NCBI GenBank assembly: GCA_963971535.1
Contig: OZ020601.1
Location: 23,199,835-23,263,834, forward strand
Direction: 5' to 3'
DNA length: 64,000 bases
From: Notolepis coatsorum
Taxonomy: Eukaryota > Chordata > Actinopteri > Aulopiformes > Paralepididae
Below, one piece after another: positions 1 through 11,859 of the stretch; the first letter of the stretch is position 1; each line of letters begins with the position of its first letter. The notes beneath the pieces are model-generated. The model was not told the DNA's origin. It did not search any database and saw only the letters and a program-made list of their open reading frames with translations. Made by a program: the position numbers and the translations under genes.

Positions 1-563
1 GGAGTTTGTTCAGATCAAGCCTATGTATCAAGGTGGTCTCCCTGGCAACTGACACTGCTTTTGACGTGAAGGATGCAGTACAATTCCTTTGAAATCATTT
101 GAACAGGTGTGAGTTCCTGTCACAACAGCAACCTGACAGCGTGGGTCATCGGTCCACAGTGTCCAGCAGATCCTGGATCTGAGTTATATAGTCATACTGC
201 TGCGAAGAGTCAAAGACAACACCCAAATTTCACAGTTGATTAAAGAGCCTAGATCTGTTTACACTGAACCGACTGACTGACTGCACCGCGAATTGGAGAC
301 TGTATACAGTGGACTGCGGCACAAATCCTATTGATTAAATATTGCTTTTGTAAAAGCAAATCCCCTCACTATCTTCTCTGGGAAACAGATCAGTAGAGAT
401 ACAGTAAGATAATCAGGGTTACAGTATGTACACAGAACACATTCACAATCATAAAAGCAGCATTTCCGAGACGGCCACACCTACAGTATGACCAATCACC
501 TCATAAGAAGCATCTCTCAGGAGGCTCCAGTGCAGCTATACAGCCTGTTTAACTACAGCTATT
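1..563. other. Non-coding flank, no gene seen
   Basis: No convincing exon, RNA gene or complete mobile element is visible. The only recognisable element is a stretch at about 533-560 that matches the unit of the 23-bp minisatellite which resumes at 1671. This suggests that the DNA between 564 and about 1670 was inserted near the left edge of that array. Confidence 0.5.
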
Positions 564-1290
564 AGGCTTGTTCAAGATGGGATAGGCGGACGCAGATCTG
601 CGCAGGTTTTACTACGGCCTCGCCAAGCGCGTTGCATGACGGTTAGAATGTTGTCCGATTTGCTCTGAAATTCTGACGAGGTGAGGCGCGGAACTCCCGC
701 GGGAGCGAGCCGCGCGCAGCATTCAGAGCGAGGCTCCACAGTACCTCTCAGCCGGCTGCTCCCGGCTGGGAAGCGACTTGCTACGGTCGCGCAAAGCGCC
801 TATTGGCTCAGAAAAGTTGTCAGTCACCAGCCATGTGACAGCCAGGGAGTTATGAGACGTTTGATTGATTGAAAACTTTATTATGTTATGCGTTATCAAC
901 TTATCATCATATCATCATGATAAACTTCAAGCTGTCAGACACACACACACACACACACACATACAGCAGTGTGTTGTGTGTGCGTGCGGCCAGGAGCGCG
1001 CAACAAGATGGTATACATTATGGTATATGAATAGTATATTCCACTGTAGCAGTATATGGTGTGCTGTACATTTGAATCTGATCTAATTTTGCACACGGCC
1101 ATCGCATTATAATGAGCTGGACAGGTGTGTAATGTGTGTGTGGTGACGTGAAAGCGTATCTGCCGCGCGAGACTAGGCGAGGGGCTCTCGTGAAATCGGC
1201 AGTGTCCGCCCTCTTAACTCCTCCCCCGGCTTCACTCGGCTACTCTCGTCTACTAGTCGAGGCAAACCGAAATCCATCTTGAACAAGCCT
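564..1290. mobile_element. Non-autonomous DNA transposon, 17-bp perfect TIRs
   Basis: A 727-bp element begins AGGCTTGTTCAAGATGG (564-580) and ends with its exact reverse complement (1274-1290). It is flanked by the 3-bp direct repeat ATT (561-563 and 1291-1293). It has no transposase ORF, so it is a non-autonomous copy. The interior holds a (CA)n run near 940-961 and a LINE-like tail at 860-884. The superfamily is uncertain: a 3-bp duplication would fit PIF/Harbinger-like elements, but I do not recognise the ends with confidence. Confidence 0.75.
860..890 (-). repeat. LINE-type 3' tail with ATTG repeats
   Basis: The string TTTGATTGATTGAAAACTTT followed by ATTA matches stretches at 49063 and about 63671. 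Read on the minus strand it is an AATAAAGTTTTC 3' end with a short CAAT tandem tail, as in non-LTR retrotransposons that end in a microsatellite. It lies inside the 564-1290 transposon. Confidence 0.45.
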
Positions 1291-1293
1291 ATT

Positions 1294-1668
1294 GTTATGT
1301 GTGGGGTGTGTTTGTACCCTGATCAGGTGTTCCCAGTGTGATGTGTTATGTCTAGTTGTAGTTCCCTGTCCTGGTCTTGTAGTCCTTATCGTTTCCCTCC
1401 CAGGTGTATCCATTTGTAATCAGCCCAGGTGTGTCTTGTCTCGTCATTCCCTCGTGTATAACTGTTCTGTTCTCCCCTGTGTGAGATGCTCATCCTGTTT
1501 GTACAGTTCTGTGTTTTGTTTGTCATTATTTTATGTTACTCCTTTTTATTACAAACCATGGTAAATATAATTAAATATCTTTTGTTGGTTACTTTGGCTA
1601 CCGTCTCCTAATTATGTTACATTGACAAGACAAACGAGCACTCCTTCAGTCAATGGTAACGTAATTCT
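1294..1668. other. Unclassified insert beside the minisatellite; possible solo LTR
   Basis: This stretch separates the transposon at 564-1290 from the 23-bp array and shares nothing with either. It begins near TGTTATGTGTGG and has a pyrimidine-rich interior, an A/T-rich patch around 1557-1585 and an end near ATGTTACA (about 1621). The TG...CA ends and size would suit a small solo LTR, but I see no target duplication and no second copy, so the class is open. Confidence 0.25.
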
Positions 1669-1670
1669 TA

Positions 1671-4600
1671 ATACAGCCTGTTTAACTACAGCCATACAGC
1701 CTGTTTAACTGCAGTGATACAGCCTGTTTAACTACAGCCATACAGCCTGTTTAACTGCAGCTATACAGCCTGTTTAACTGCAGCGATACAGCCTGTTTAA
1801 CTACAGCCATACAGCCTGTTTAACTGCAGCGATACAACCTGTTTAACCACAGCTATACAGCCTGTTAAACTGCAGTGATACAGCCGGTTTAACTACAGCT
1901 ATACAGCCTGTTTAACTGCAGCTATACAGCCTGTTTAACTGCAGCTATACAGCCTGTTCAACTACAGCTATACAGCCTGTTAAACTGCAGCTATACAGCC
2001 TGTTAAACTGCAGCTATACAGCCTGTTTAACTGCAGCTATACAGCCAGTTTAACTGAAGCTATACAGCCTGATTAACTGCAGCTATACAGCCTGTTAAAC
2101 TACAGCTATACAGCCTGTTTAACTACAGCTATACAGCCTGTTAAACTACAGCTATACAGCCTGTTTAACGGCAGCTATACAGCCTGTTTAACTGCAGCTA
2201 TACAGCCTGTTAAACTACAGCTATACAGCCTGTTTAACGGCAGCTATACAGCCTGTTAAACTGCAGCTATACAGCCTATTTAACTGCAGCTATACAGCCT
2301 GTTAAACTGCAGCTATAGAGCCTGTTAAACTACAGCTATACAGCCTGTTAAACTACAGCTATACAGCCTGTTAAACTGCAGCTATACAGCCTGTTAAACT
2401 GCAGCTATACAGCCTGTTTAACTGCAGCTATACAGCCTGTTAAACTGCAGCTATACAGCCTGTTAAACTGCAGCTATACAGCCTGTTAAACTACAGCTAT
2501 ACAGCCTGTTAAACTACAGCTATACAGCCTGTTAAACTGCAGCTATACAGCCTGTTCAACTACAGCTATACAGCCTGTTTAACTGCAGCTATACAGCCTG
2601 TTTAACTACAGCTATACAGCCTGTTTAACTACAGCTATACAGCTTGTTTAACTGCAGCTATACAGCCTGTTAAACTGCAGCTATACAGCCTGTTTAACTG
2701 CAGCTATACAGCCTGTTTAACTACAGCTATACAGCCTGTTTAACTACAGCTATACAGCCTGTTTAACTGCAGCTATACAGCCTGTTTAACTACAGCTATA
2801 CAGCCTGTTTAACTACAGCTATACAGCCTGTTAAACTGCAGCTATACAGCCTGTTAAACTGCAGCTATACAGCCTGTTTAACTGCAGCTATACAGCCTGT
2901 TAAACTGCAGCTATACAGCCTGTTTAACTACAGCTATACAGCCTGTTTAACTACAGCTATACAGCCTGTTTAACTGCAGCTATACAGCCTGTTTAACTAC
3001 AGCTATACAGCCTGTTTAACTACAGCTATACAGCCTGTTTAACTGCAGCTATACAGCCTGTTTAACTGCAGCTATACAGCCTGTTTAACTACAGCTATAC
3101 AGCCTGTTTAACTACAGCTATACAGCCTGTTTAACTGCAGCTATACAGCCTGTTTAACTACAGCTATACAGCCTGTTTAACTACAGCTATACAGCCTGTT
3201 TAACTGCAGCTATACAGCCTGTTTAACTGCAGCTATACAGCCTGTTCAACTACAGCTATACAGCCTGTTAAACTGCAGCTATACAGCCTGTTAAACTGCA
3301 GCTATACAGCCTGTTTAACTGCAGCTATACAGCCAGTTTAACTGAAGCTATACAGCCTGATTAACTGCAGCTATACAGCCTGTTAAACTACAGCTATACA
3401 GCCTGTTTAACTACAGCTATACAGCCTGTTAAACTACAGCTATACAGCCTGTTTAACGGCAGCTATACAGCCTGTTTAACTGCAGCTATACAGCCTGTTA
3501 AACTACAGCTATACAGCCTGTTTAACGGCAGCTATACAGCCTGTTAAACTGCAGCTATACAGCCTATTTAACTGCAGCTATACAGCCTGTTAAACTGCAG
3601 CTATAGAGCCTGTTAAACTACAGCTATACAGCCTGTTAAACTACAGCTATACAGCCTGTTAAACTGCAGCTATACAGCCTGTTAAACTGCAGCTATACAG
3701 CCTGTTTAACTGCAGCTATACAGCCTGTTAAACTGCAGCTATACAGCCTGTTAAACTGCAGCTATACAGCCTGTTAAACTACAGCTATACAGCCTGTTAA
3801 ACTACAGCTATACAGCCTGTTAAACTGCAGCTATACAGCCTGTTCAACTACAGCTATACAGCCTGTTTAACTGCAGCTATACAGCCTGTTTAACTACAGC
3901 TATACAGCCTGTTTAACTACAGCTATACAGCTTGTTTAACTGCAGCTATACAGCCTGTTAAACTGCAGCTATACAGCCTGTTTAACTGCAGCTATACAGC
4001 CTGTTTAACTACAGCTATACAGCCTGTTTAACTACAGCTATACAGCCTGTTTAACTGCAGCTATACAGCCTGTTTAACTACAGCTATACAGCCTGTTTAA
4101 CTACAGCTATACAGCCTGTTAAACTGCAGCTATACAGCCTGTTAAACTGCAGCTATACAGCCTGTTTAACTGCAGCTATACAGCCTGTTAAACTGCAGCT
4201 ATACAGCCTGTTTAACTACAGCTATACAGCCTGTTTAACTACAGCTATACAGCCTGTTTAACTGCAGCTATACAGCCTGTTTAACTACAGCTATACAGCC
4301 TGTTTAACTACAGCTATACAGCCTGTTTAACTGCAGCTATACAGCCTGTTTAACTGCAGCTATACAGCCTGTTTAACTACAGCTATACAGCCTGTTTAAC
4401 TACAGCTATACAGCCTGTTTAACTGCAGCTATACAGCCTGTTAAACTGCAGCTATACAGCCTGTTAAACTGCAGCTATACAGCCTGTTTAACTGCAGCTA
4501 TACAGCCTGTTAAACTACAGCTATACAGCCTGTTTAACTGCAGCTATACAGCCTGTTTAACTACAGCTATACAGCCTGTTTAACTGCAGCTATACAGCCT

Positions 4601-5600
4601 GTTAAACTGCAGCTATACAGCCTGTTTAACTGCAGCTATACAGCCTGTTTAACTACAGCTATACAGCCTGTTAAACTGCAGCTATACAGCCTGTTTAACT
4701 ACAGCTATACAGCCTGTTTAACTACAGCTATACAGCCTGTTTAACTGCAGCTATACAGCCTGTTAAACTACAGCTATACAGCCTGTTTAACTACAGCTAT
4801 ACAGCCTGTTAAACTACAGCTATACAGCCTGTTAAACTACAGCTATACAGCCTGTTAAACTACAGCTATACAGCCTGTTTAACTGCAGCTATACAGCCTG
4901 TTTAACTACAGCTATACAGCCTGTTTAACTACAGCTATACAGCCTGTTAAACTGCAGCTATACAGCCTGTTTAACTGCAGCTATACAGCCTGTTAAACTA
5001 CAGCTATACAGCCTGTTTAACTGCAGCTATACAGCCTGTTAAACTACAGCTATACAGCCTGTTTAACTACAGCTATACAGCCTGTTTAACTGCAGCTATA
5101 CAGCCTGTTTAACTGCAGCTATACAGCCTGTTAAACTGCAGCTATACAGCCTGTTAAACTGCAGCTATACAGCCTGTTAAACTGCAGCTATACAGCCGGT
5201 TTAACTGCAGCTATACAGCCTGTTAAACTGCAGCTATACAGCCTGTTAAACTGCAGCTATACAGCCTGTTAAACTGCAGCTATACAGCCTGTTAAACTGC
5301 AGCTATACAGCCTGTTTAACTACAGCTATACAGCCTGTTTAACTGCAGCTATACAGCCTGTTTAACTACAGCTATACAGCCTGTTTAACTACAGCTATAC
5401 AGCCTGTTAAACTACAGCTATACAGCCTGTTTAACTACAGCTATACAGCCTGTTTAACTGCAGCTATACAGCCTGTTTAACTGCAGCTATACAGCCTGTT
5501 AAACTACAGCTATACAGCCTGTTTAACTGCAGCTATACAGCCTGTTTAACTGCAGCTATACAGCCTGTTTAACTGCAGCTATACAGCCGGTTTAACGGCA
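1671..5600. repeat. 23-bp minisatellite, about 170 copies, with higher-order repeat
   Basis: The unit is ATACAGCCTGTTTAACTGCA plus GCT (23 bp), varying mainly as TTTAACT/TTAAACT and TGCAG/TACAG. Rare variants recur at a fixed offset: TGTTCAAC at 1955 and 3243, CTATAGAG at 2313 and 3601, and AGCTTGTTT at 2641 and 3929. All are 1,288 bp apart, which is exactly 56 units. About 1.25 kb from about 1900-3150 is thus duplicated at about 3190-4440. No ORF of note is present. Confidence 0.95.
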
Positions 5601-5715
5601 CATGAATGGACCATGAAAGGACTGAATGTATTTATAGCCTCTCACACCCCAAGCAGTGTACAGGGGGAAATTACCCAGCAAGCACTGCTGGTTAGCGGAG
5701 CAGAGCACCAGTATG

Positions 5716-5716
<1 letters not shown>

Positions 5717-5812
<96 letters not shown>
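5717..5812. repeat. (GA)n microsatellite
   Basis: Nearly pure GA dinucleotides for about 95 bp. The ORFs crossing it on both strands encode only RE or LS repeats and are not genes. The flanks (5600-5716 and 5813-6050) show no gene. Confidence 0.95.
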
Positions 5813-5813
<1 letters not shown>

Positions 5814-6060
5814 TGGTGTCCCACATTAAGCTGCTGCTGACGCTGTACTCCAGCTCCTTGCTCTAACCTGGCTAGCAGGGCCCACTGACTCCTTCACAAT
5901 GTCAATAGATTGATACAAAAGGCAGAAGAACCAGACCTTCATGTATTTTTAAAGGAGAGCGGTCAGTATTGTATGTCTTTATTAATTACGAGCTTCTGAA
6001 ATCGGCCTCACCACATACAGAAAGCTGCAGAGACACATGTGGAAATAGACAACAACTGCC

Positions 6061-6487
6061 TACAACTCCCATCTCTCTCCTGCCTACAACTCCCATCTCT
6101 CTCCTGCCTACAACTCCCATCTCTCTCCTGCCTGCGTCTCCCATCTCTCTCCTGCCTACAACTCCCATCTCTCTCCTGCCTACAACTCCCATCTCTCTCC
6201 TGCCTACATCTCCCATCTCTCTCCTGCCTACAACTCCCATCTCTCTCCTGCCTACAACTCCCATCTCTCTCCTGCCTACAACTCCCATCTCTCTCCTGCC
6301 TACATCTCCCATCTCTCTCCTGCCTGCGTCTCCCATCTCTCTCCTGCCTACATCTCCCATCTCTCTCCTGCCTGCGTCTCCCATCTCTCTCCTGCCTACA
6401 ACTCCCATCTCTCTCCTGCCTACAACTCCCATCTCTCTCCTGCCTACAACTCCCATCTCTCTCCTGCCTACATCTCCCAATTCTCTC
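6061..6487. repeat. 24-bp minisatellite, about 18 copies
   Basis: The unit is TACAACTCCCATCTCTCTCC plus TGCC (24 bp), with TACATCT and TGCGTCT variants. As 24 is a multiple of three, several frames stay open on both strands and give 8-residue repeats. There is no start context, splice signal or conserved flank, so I do not call a gene. Confidence 0.9.
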
Positions 6488-6634
6488 CCATACTCTTTCT
6501 ATCTTCTTAAAGTGGTCACTCCACTCCTCTTAAAGTGGTCACTCCACTCCTCTTAGTATTTGTATTAAATGCAAAGTACCTCATGGACCAGCAATGTCAC
6601 TGAACTCACTCACTGGCTCATCAGTATCCACTCT

Positions 6635-6712
6635 AGGGCTGTCCCCGACTAAGGATTTGGATGGTCGACTATGATTGGCCAAAATTTGCCGTTAGTCGAC
6701 TATTGTTCGACA

Positions 6713-6746
<34 letters not shown>

Positions 6747-7680
6747 TTTAAAAATATATATAATATTTAAAAATATATATATTTACTATGGCGTTTTCAC
6801 AATCGCCGAAATGCTTGCTTGTGATTGGTCAATAGCGTGCGTCAGAGGTCCGTTATCACACAATAACGGACCTCTGCCAAGCAATAATGGCCGCTGTGCG
6901 CAGCTGTTCGCAATCAAGCCCACTACAACACTGTATCAGTGCTGCTCAGCATATGCACAGCTGCACTCAGTCATCAGTGCAATCAGACCACAGACCTGCC
7001 GACTGCCGATAATAATAATCACTTTATTTGGGCTGACAGAGCCACAGAACAACTGCGTTTGCATTTGATCTCGTCTTGTCGATGGTGTACAATGAATTAG
7101 GTATATTTGTTAGTAAGTTGCCATGTAATAAGCGGGATAATGTATAGCTATACTCGATCATTGTCGCAAAATAATTGACCTTCACTGACGTTTAAAACAC
7201 CTCGGCGCTGCGCCTCGGTATTTTAAACTCTGTGTCGGTCAATTATTTTGCGACAATGACCTCGTAGCTATACATTATCCCTTACATATATATATATATA
7301 TGTTTTTGTATCATTCCATTTGGGCTGTGGGGGGTGCTTAATGTCTGAAGGAGTCGACTGAAGGCTTCTTGTCCTCTGCAAAAGCATGCAATTGGTCCAC
7401 TGATGGATACATCTTGATATTTGTCTAGTCTAGTGTGTTCATTAGATGGGTGAAATCCTCTTTCAGTGCCTCTGTGCCTGTTTTCGTAGGCAGTTCGCTT
7501 CTGGTATGCGTGCCATTAGCGTTAGCCATGCTTCTAGGCCTCTTTTCTTTTGGAAAGAATGATAAAAATATATATATATATTATTATTTCTTTTATTATT
7601 TTTTTTACTAAGAGGTTGGCTGGTCGACTACGGCTCCTTTCGACCGATTAGTCGACTAATCGACTAATAGGGGTCAGCCC
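6635..7680. mobile_element. Non-autonomous hAT transposon, 8-bp TSD
   Basis: The ends are AGGGCTGTCCCC and GGGGTCAGCCC, typical of hAT elements. The 8-bp direct repeat TCCACTCT flanks it at 6627-6634 and 7681-7688. The subterminal regions are rich in GTCGACTA and its variants. There is no transposase ORF, so mobility would have needed an hAT transposase elsewhere. The interior holds AT-rich runs, a hairpin near 6845-6875 and a 148-bp palindrome at 7134-7281. The right end abuts the minisatellite that starts at about 7689. Confidence 0.85.
7134..7281. repeat. 148-bp inverted repeat nested in the hAT element
   Basis: The arm starts GGGATAATGTATAGCTATAC and includes TCATTGTCGCAAAATAATTG. The other arm ends with the matching complement TAGCTATACATTATCCC. 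The centre is CGGCGCTGCGCCTCGG. It looks like a foldback MITE or a hairpin-forming internal part of the hAT copy. Confidence 0.7.
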
Positions 7681-7688
7681 TCCACTCT

Positions 7689-8635
7689 ACCTCATGTCTG
7701 ACACGTCTCATCATTAGCCACTCTACCTCTAGTCTGACAGGAAGGACACGTCTCATCATTAGCCACTCTACCTCTAGTCTGACAGGAAGGACACGTCTCA
7801 TCATTATCCTCTAGTCTGACAGGAAGGACACGTCTCATCATTATCCTCTAGTCTGACAGGAAGGACACGTCTCATCATTATCCTCTAGTCTGACAGGAAG
7901 GACACGTCTCATCATTAGCCACTCTGCCTCTAGTCTGACAGGAAAGACACGTCTCATCATTATCCTCTAGTCTGACAGGAAGGACACGTCTCATCATTAT
8001 CTTCTAGTCTGACAGGAAGGACACGTCTCATCATTATCCTCTAGTCTGACAGGAAGGACACGTCTCATCATTAGCCACTCTGCCTCTAGTCTGACAGGAA
8101 GGACACGTCTCATCATTAGCCACTCTGCCTCTAGTCTGACAGGAAAGACACGTCTCATCATTAGCCACTCTGCCTCTAGTCTGACAGGAAGGACACGTCT
8201 CATCATTATCCTCTAGTCTGACAGGAAGGACATGTCTCATCATTAACCACTCTGCCTCTAGTCTGACAGGAAGGACACGTCTCATCATTATCCTCTAGTC
8301 TGACAGGAAGGACACGTCTCATCATTATCCTCTAGTCTGACAGGAAGGACACGTCTCATCATTAACCACTCTGCCTCTAGTCTGACAGGAAGGACACGTC
8401 TCATCATTAACCACTCTGCCTCTAGTCTGACAGGAAGGACACGTCTCATCATTAGCCACTCTGCCTCTAGTCTGACAGGAAGGACACGTCTCATCATTAG
8501 CCACTCTGCCTCTAGTCTGACAGGAAGGACACGTCTCATCATTATCCACTCTGCCTCTAGTCTGACAGGAAGGACACGTCTCATCATTATCCTCTAGTCT
8601 GACAGGAAGGACACGTCTCATCATTAGCCACTCTG
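7689..8635. repeat. Minisatellite with 37-bp and 45-bp unit classes
   Basis: About 22 copies share the core CTAGTCTGACAGGAAGGACA then CGTCTCATCATTA. Two lengths are interspersed: a short unit (37 bp), and a long one (45 bp) with 8 extra bases in the segment GCCACTCTGC. Open frames on the minus strand encode only repeats of the unit. Confidence 0.9.
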
Positions 8636-8836
8636 CCCCAATTCTTGTCTCCATTCTGCTCTCTGCTAAAGATCCCCTCTCTATGAGCAAAAACAAGTGT
8701 TGGAGCCAGCAGGCTGATGGAACACTTTGACAAAGATATGGATTGTGCACTAAGGCAAGTCTGCTTGGTGCATTCTGTGGATTGTTTTAAAGATACAAGA
8801 ATATGTTTAGAAAATGTTCTCTAAAAGGGATCACAT

Positions 8837-10002
<1,166 letters not shown>

Positions 10003-10152
10003 CTTTCAGCGAGGTTTCCCCTTTCAGCGAGGTTACCCCTTTCAGCGAGGTTACCCCTTTCAGCGAGGTTGCCCCTTTCAGCGAGGTTTCCCCTTTCAGC
10101 GAGGTTGCCCCTTTCAGCGAGGTTGCCCCTTTCAGAGAGGTTGCCTCTTTCA
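10003..10152. repeat. 18-bp minisatellite, about 8 copies
   Basis: The unit is CTTTCAGCGAGGTTGCCC with TTCCC and TACCC variants. Its length is a multiple of three, so open frames on both strands (6-residue repeats such as FSEVAP) are expected by chance. Confidence 0.9.
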
Positions 10153-10309
10153 TATAAAGAGACAATGTTTCCAGTACATATTCTTTGGTCCGGATGCATT
10201 AACGGGGGTGAAACAGTGTGACAGCCAGTACGGGGGAGGACCGATGAACGATTGCCTCAACAACTAAGACACAACGCGGAGACTTCACGGAAGTTTCTAA
10301 CAACGTGTA

Positions 10310-10560
10310 TTACATTCAGATTAAGATTCAGAGTTTTATTTGCCACATGGAAGCAATACATTCATAGAGTTTTCATACAGAATCATAAATACCATATCAT
10401 GGGCAAAAGGAGCAGGAAGAATAATAATTCTTATAGTTACCTGCACCCTATTCCTAAACTAAACAAGTATTACTTGATGGTCGGCGTACAACCTAATTTA
10501 CACAAAATAATTATTTATACCATATACAAAGAAACAAACAATCCACAGATTAAACAAGAA
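10310..10560 (-). mobile_element. LINE 3'-end fragment
   Basis: The sequence includes CAGAGTTTTATTTGCCACAT and GGCAAAAGGAGCAGGAAGAA. These are the reverse complement of common fish L2/CR1-like LINE 3' ends (compare TTCTTCCTACTCC at 51216 on the other strand). It is truncated and non-coding. Confidence 0.4.
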
Positions 10561-10566
10561 CTAATT

Positions 10567-10693
<127 letters not shown>

Positions 10694-10803
10694 GAGGAAA
10701 AGAAAATATCTCACTATTCAGATCACATTTGACTTTCATACTGACTAAATTTTATTTTTTTTATAATTATTTTTTAATTGACAAACACTATTACATCCCT
10801 TAA

Positions 10804-11747
10804 CACATTCATGGCCAACCACGTATATATATGTGATTCGGCGCCATGCGTAAAGGGCCAACCACGTATATATACGTGATAAGCTTGTTTTTGCTTTTAT
10901 TGCATTTTAATAACCTACTCAATGTCACGGAGCGGCACTGCAGATATACCCTACTCTTGAGATTCGGAAAAGTGCATTACCGGCCAGATCCTGGTAGTGG
11001 CGCTGTCTCGAGAATGGAGTACTCCTTGTTTTCAGACCGGATGTAATTTGTTTTTCATTCTGGCCTACTTTTTCTGTTAGCCTGAAGCTATGCCTTCATC
11101 AGATCGCATGGAATAGTTTTTGCGACGCCGAATTCAGTATGCAATAAAGGAATATAGCATCATGGACATATCGATCTACCAGATGGCGATCAATAACTGG
11201 GAAATCCTTTTTGGGATCCAACACAGGTGAGAGCTATTTCACGTAAATTACAGCCCGATATGATAGCCAAGCCTCTCATCAGTGTATGAGGCTTCAATAA
11301 CGAATGCCGTTATTGGTAATCAATAATCAGAAACGACTTCCCCCGCCCCCCCCCCCCCCCCCTTTCATGCATTCATGGTGGAACATGATATCGATCATAT
11401 GCATTTAGATTTTTATCTCTAGCTTGTGTAGGGCCGAAACGCCAATCGATTTAACGTTATTAGCTTAGCGCCCTGTAACTCGTTTTGCAGGAATTAGCCC
11501 AGACCAATCCGATATAACGTTCATATTCACGACGCTATAAAATGGGAACGTATTGATGAAAAAAATTATTCTTTATGGCATATTGAAGGGAAGGTTTATA
11601 GTGTCAATTGACAATGAGAATGGACACATAGCAATAATTTAAAATATAGATTTAGCTCTACAAACACCCTCACGCATAGTTAAACCTTGTTATGAGAAGC
11701 TGGCCTTATAGAGTGGGGCCCGTCTAATACCCGTGGCCGTCAATGTG
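10804..11747. mobile_element. TTAA-target DNA transposon (piggyBac-like), non-autonomous
   Basis: TTAA occurs at 10800-10803 and 11748-11751. Just inside, the left end reads CACATTCATGGCCAACCACG and the right end is the complement of CACATTGACGGCC. The segment CCAACCACGTATATATA is repeated near both 10815 and 10860 as a subterminal repeat. No transposase ORF is present. A C run lies at about 11344-11362. It is related to the element at 53230-62238: both share GACACATAGC, ATAATTTAA and similar central segments. The family assignment rests on target site and ends only. Confidence 0.6.
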
Positions 11748-11751
11748 TTAA

Positions 11752-11842
11752 GCTCACTATGGAGAGAATTCCACAACTTTACACCAATAACTGAAGGACG
11801 CATCTGTTTAAGATTTTATTTCCTCCTACTAAACTCACTTTC
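11752..11842. other. Fragment of an older repeat flanking the truncated L1
   Basis: This piece (GGAGAGAATTCCACAACTTT) continues beyond the old L1 at 20764. The two halves would form one uninterrupted older repeat, perhaps a LINE, that was the target of both the TTAA element and the old L1. Confidence 0.3.
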
Positions 11843-11859
11843 TAAATGAAAAAGATTTT

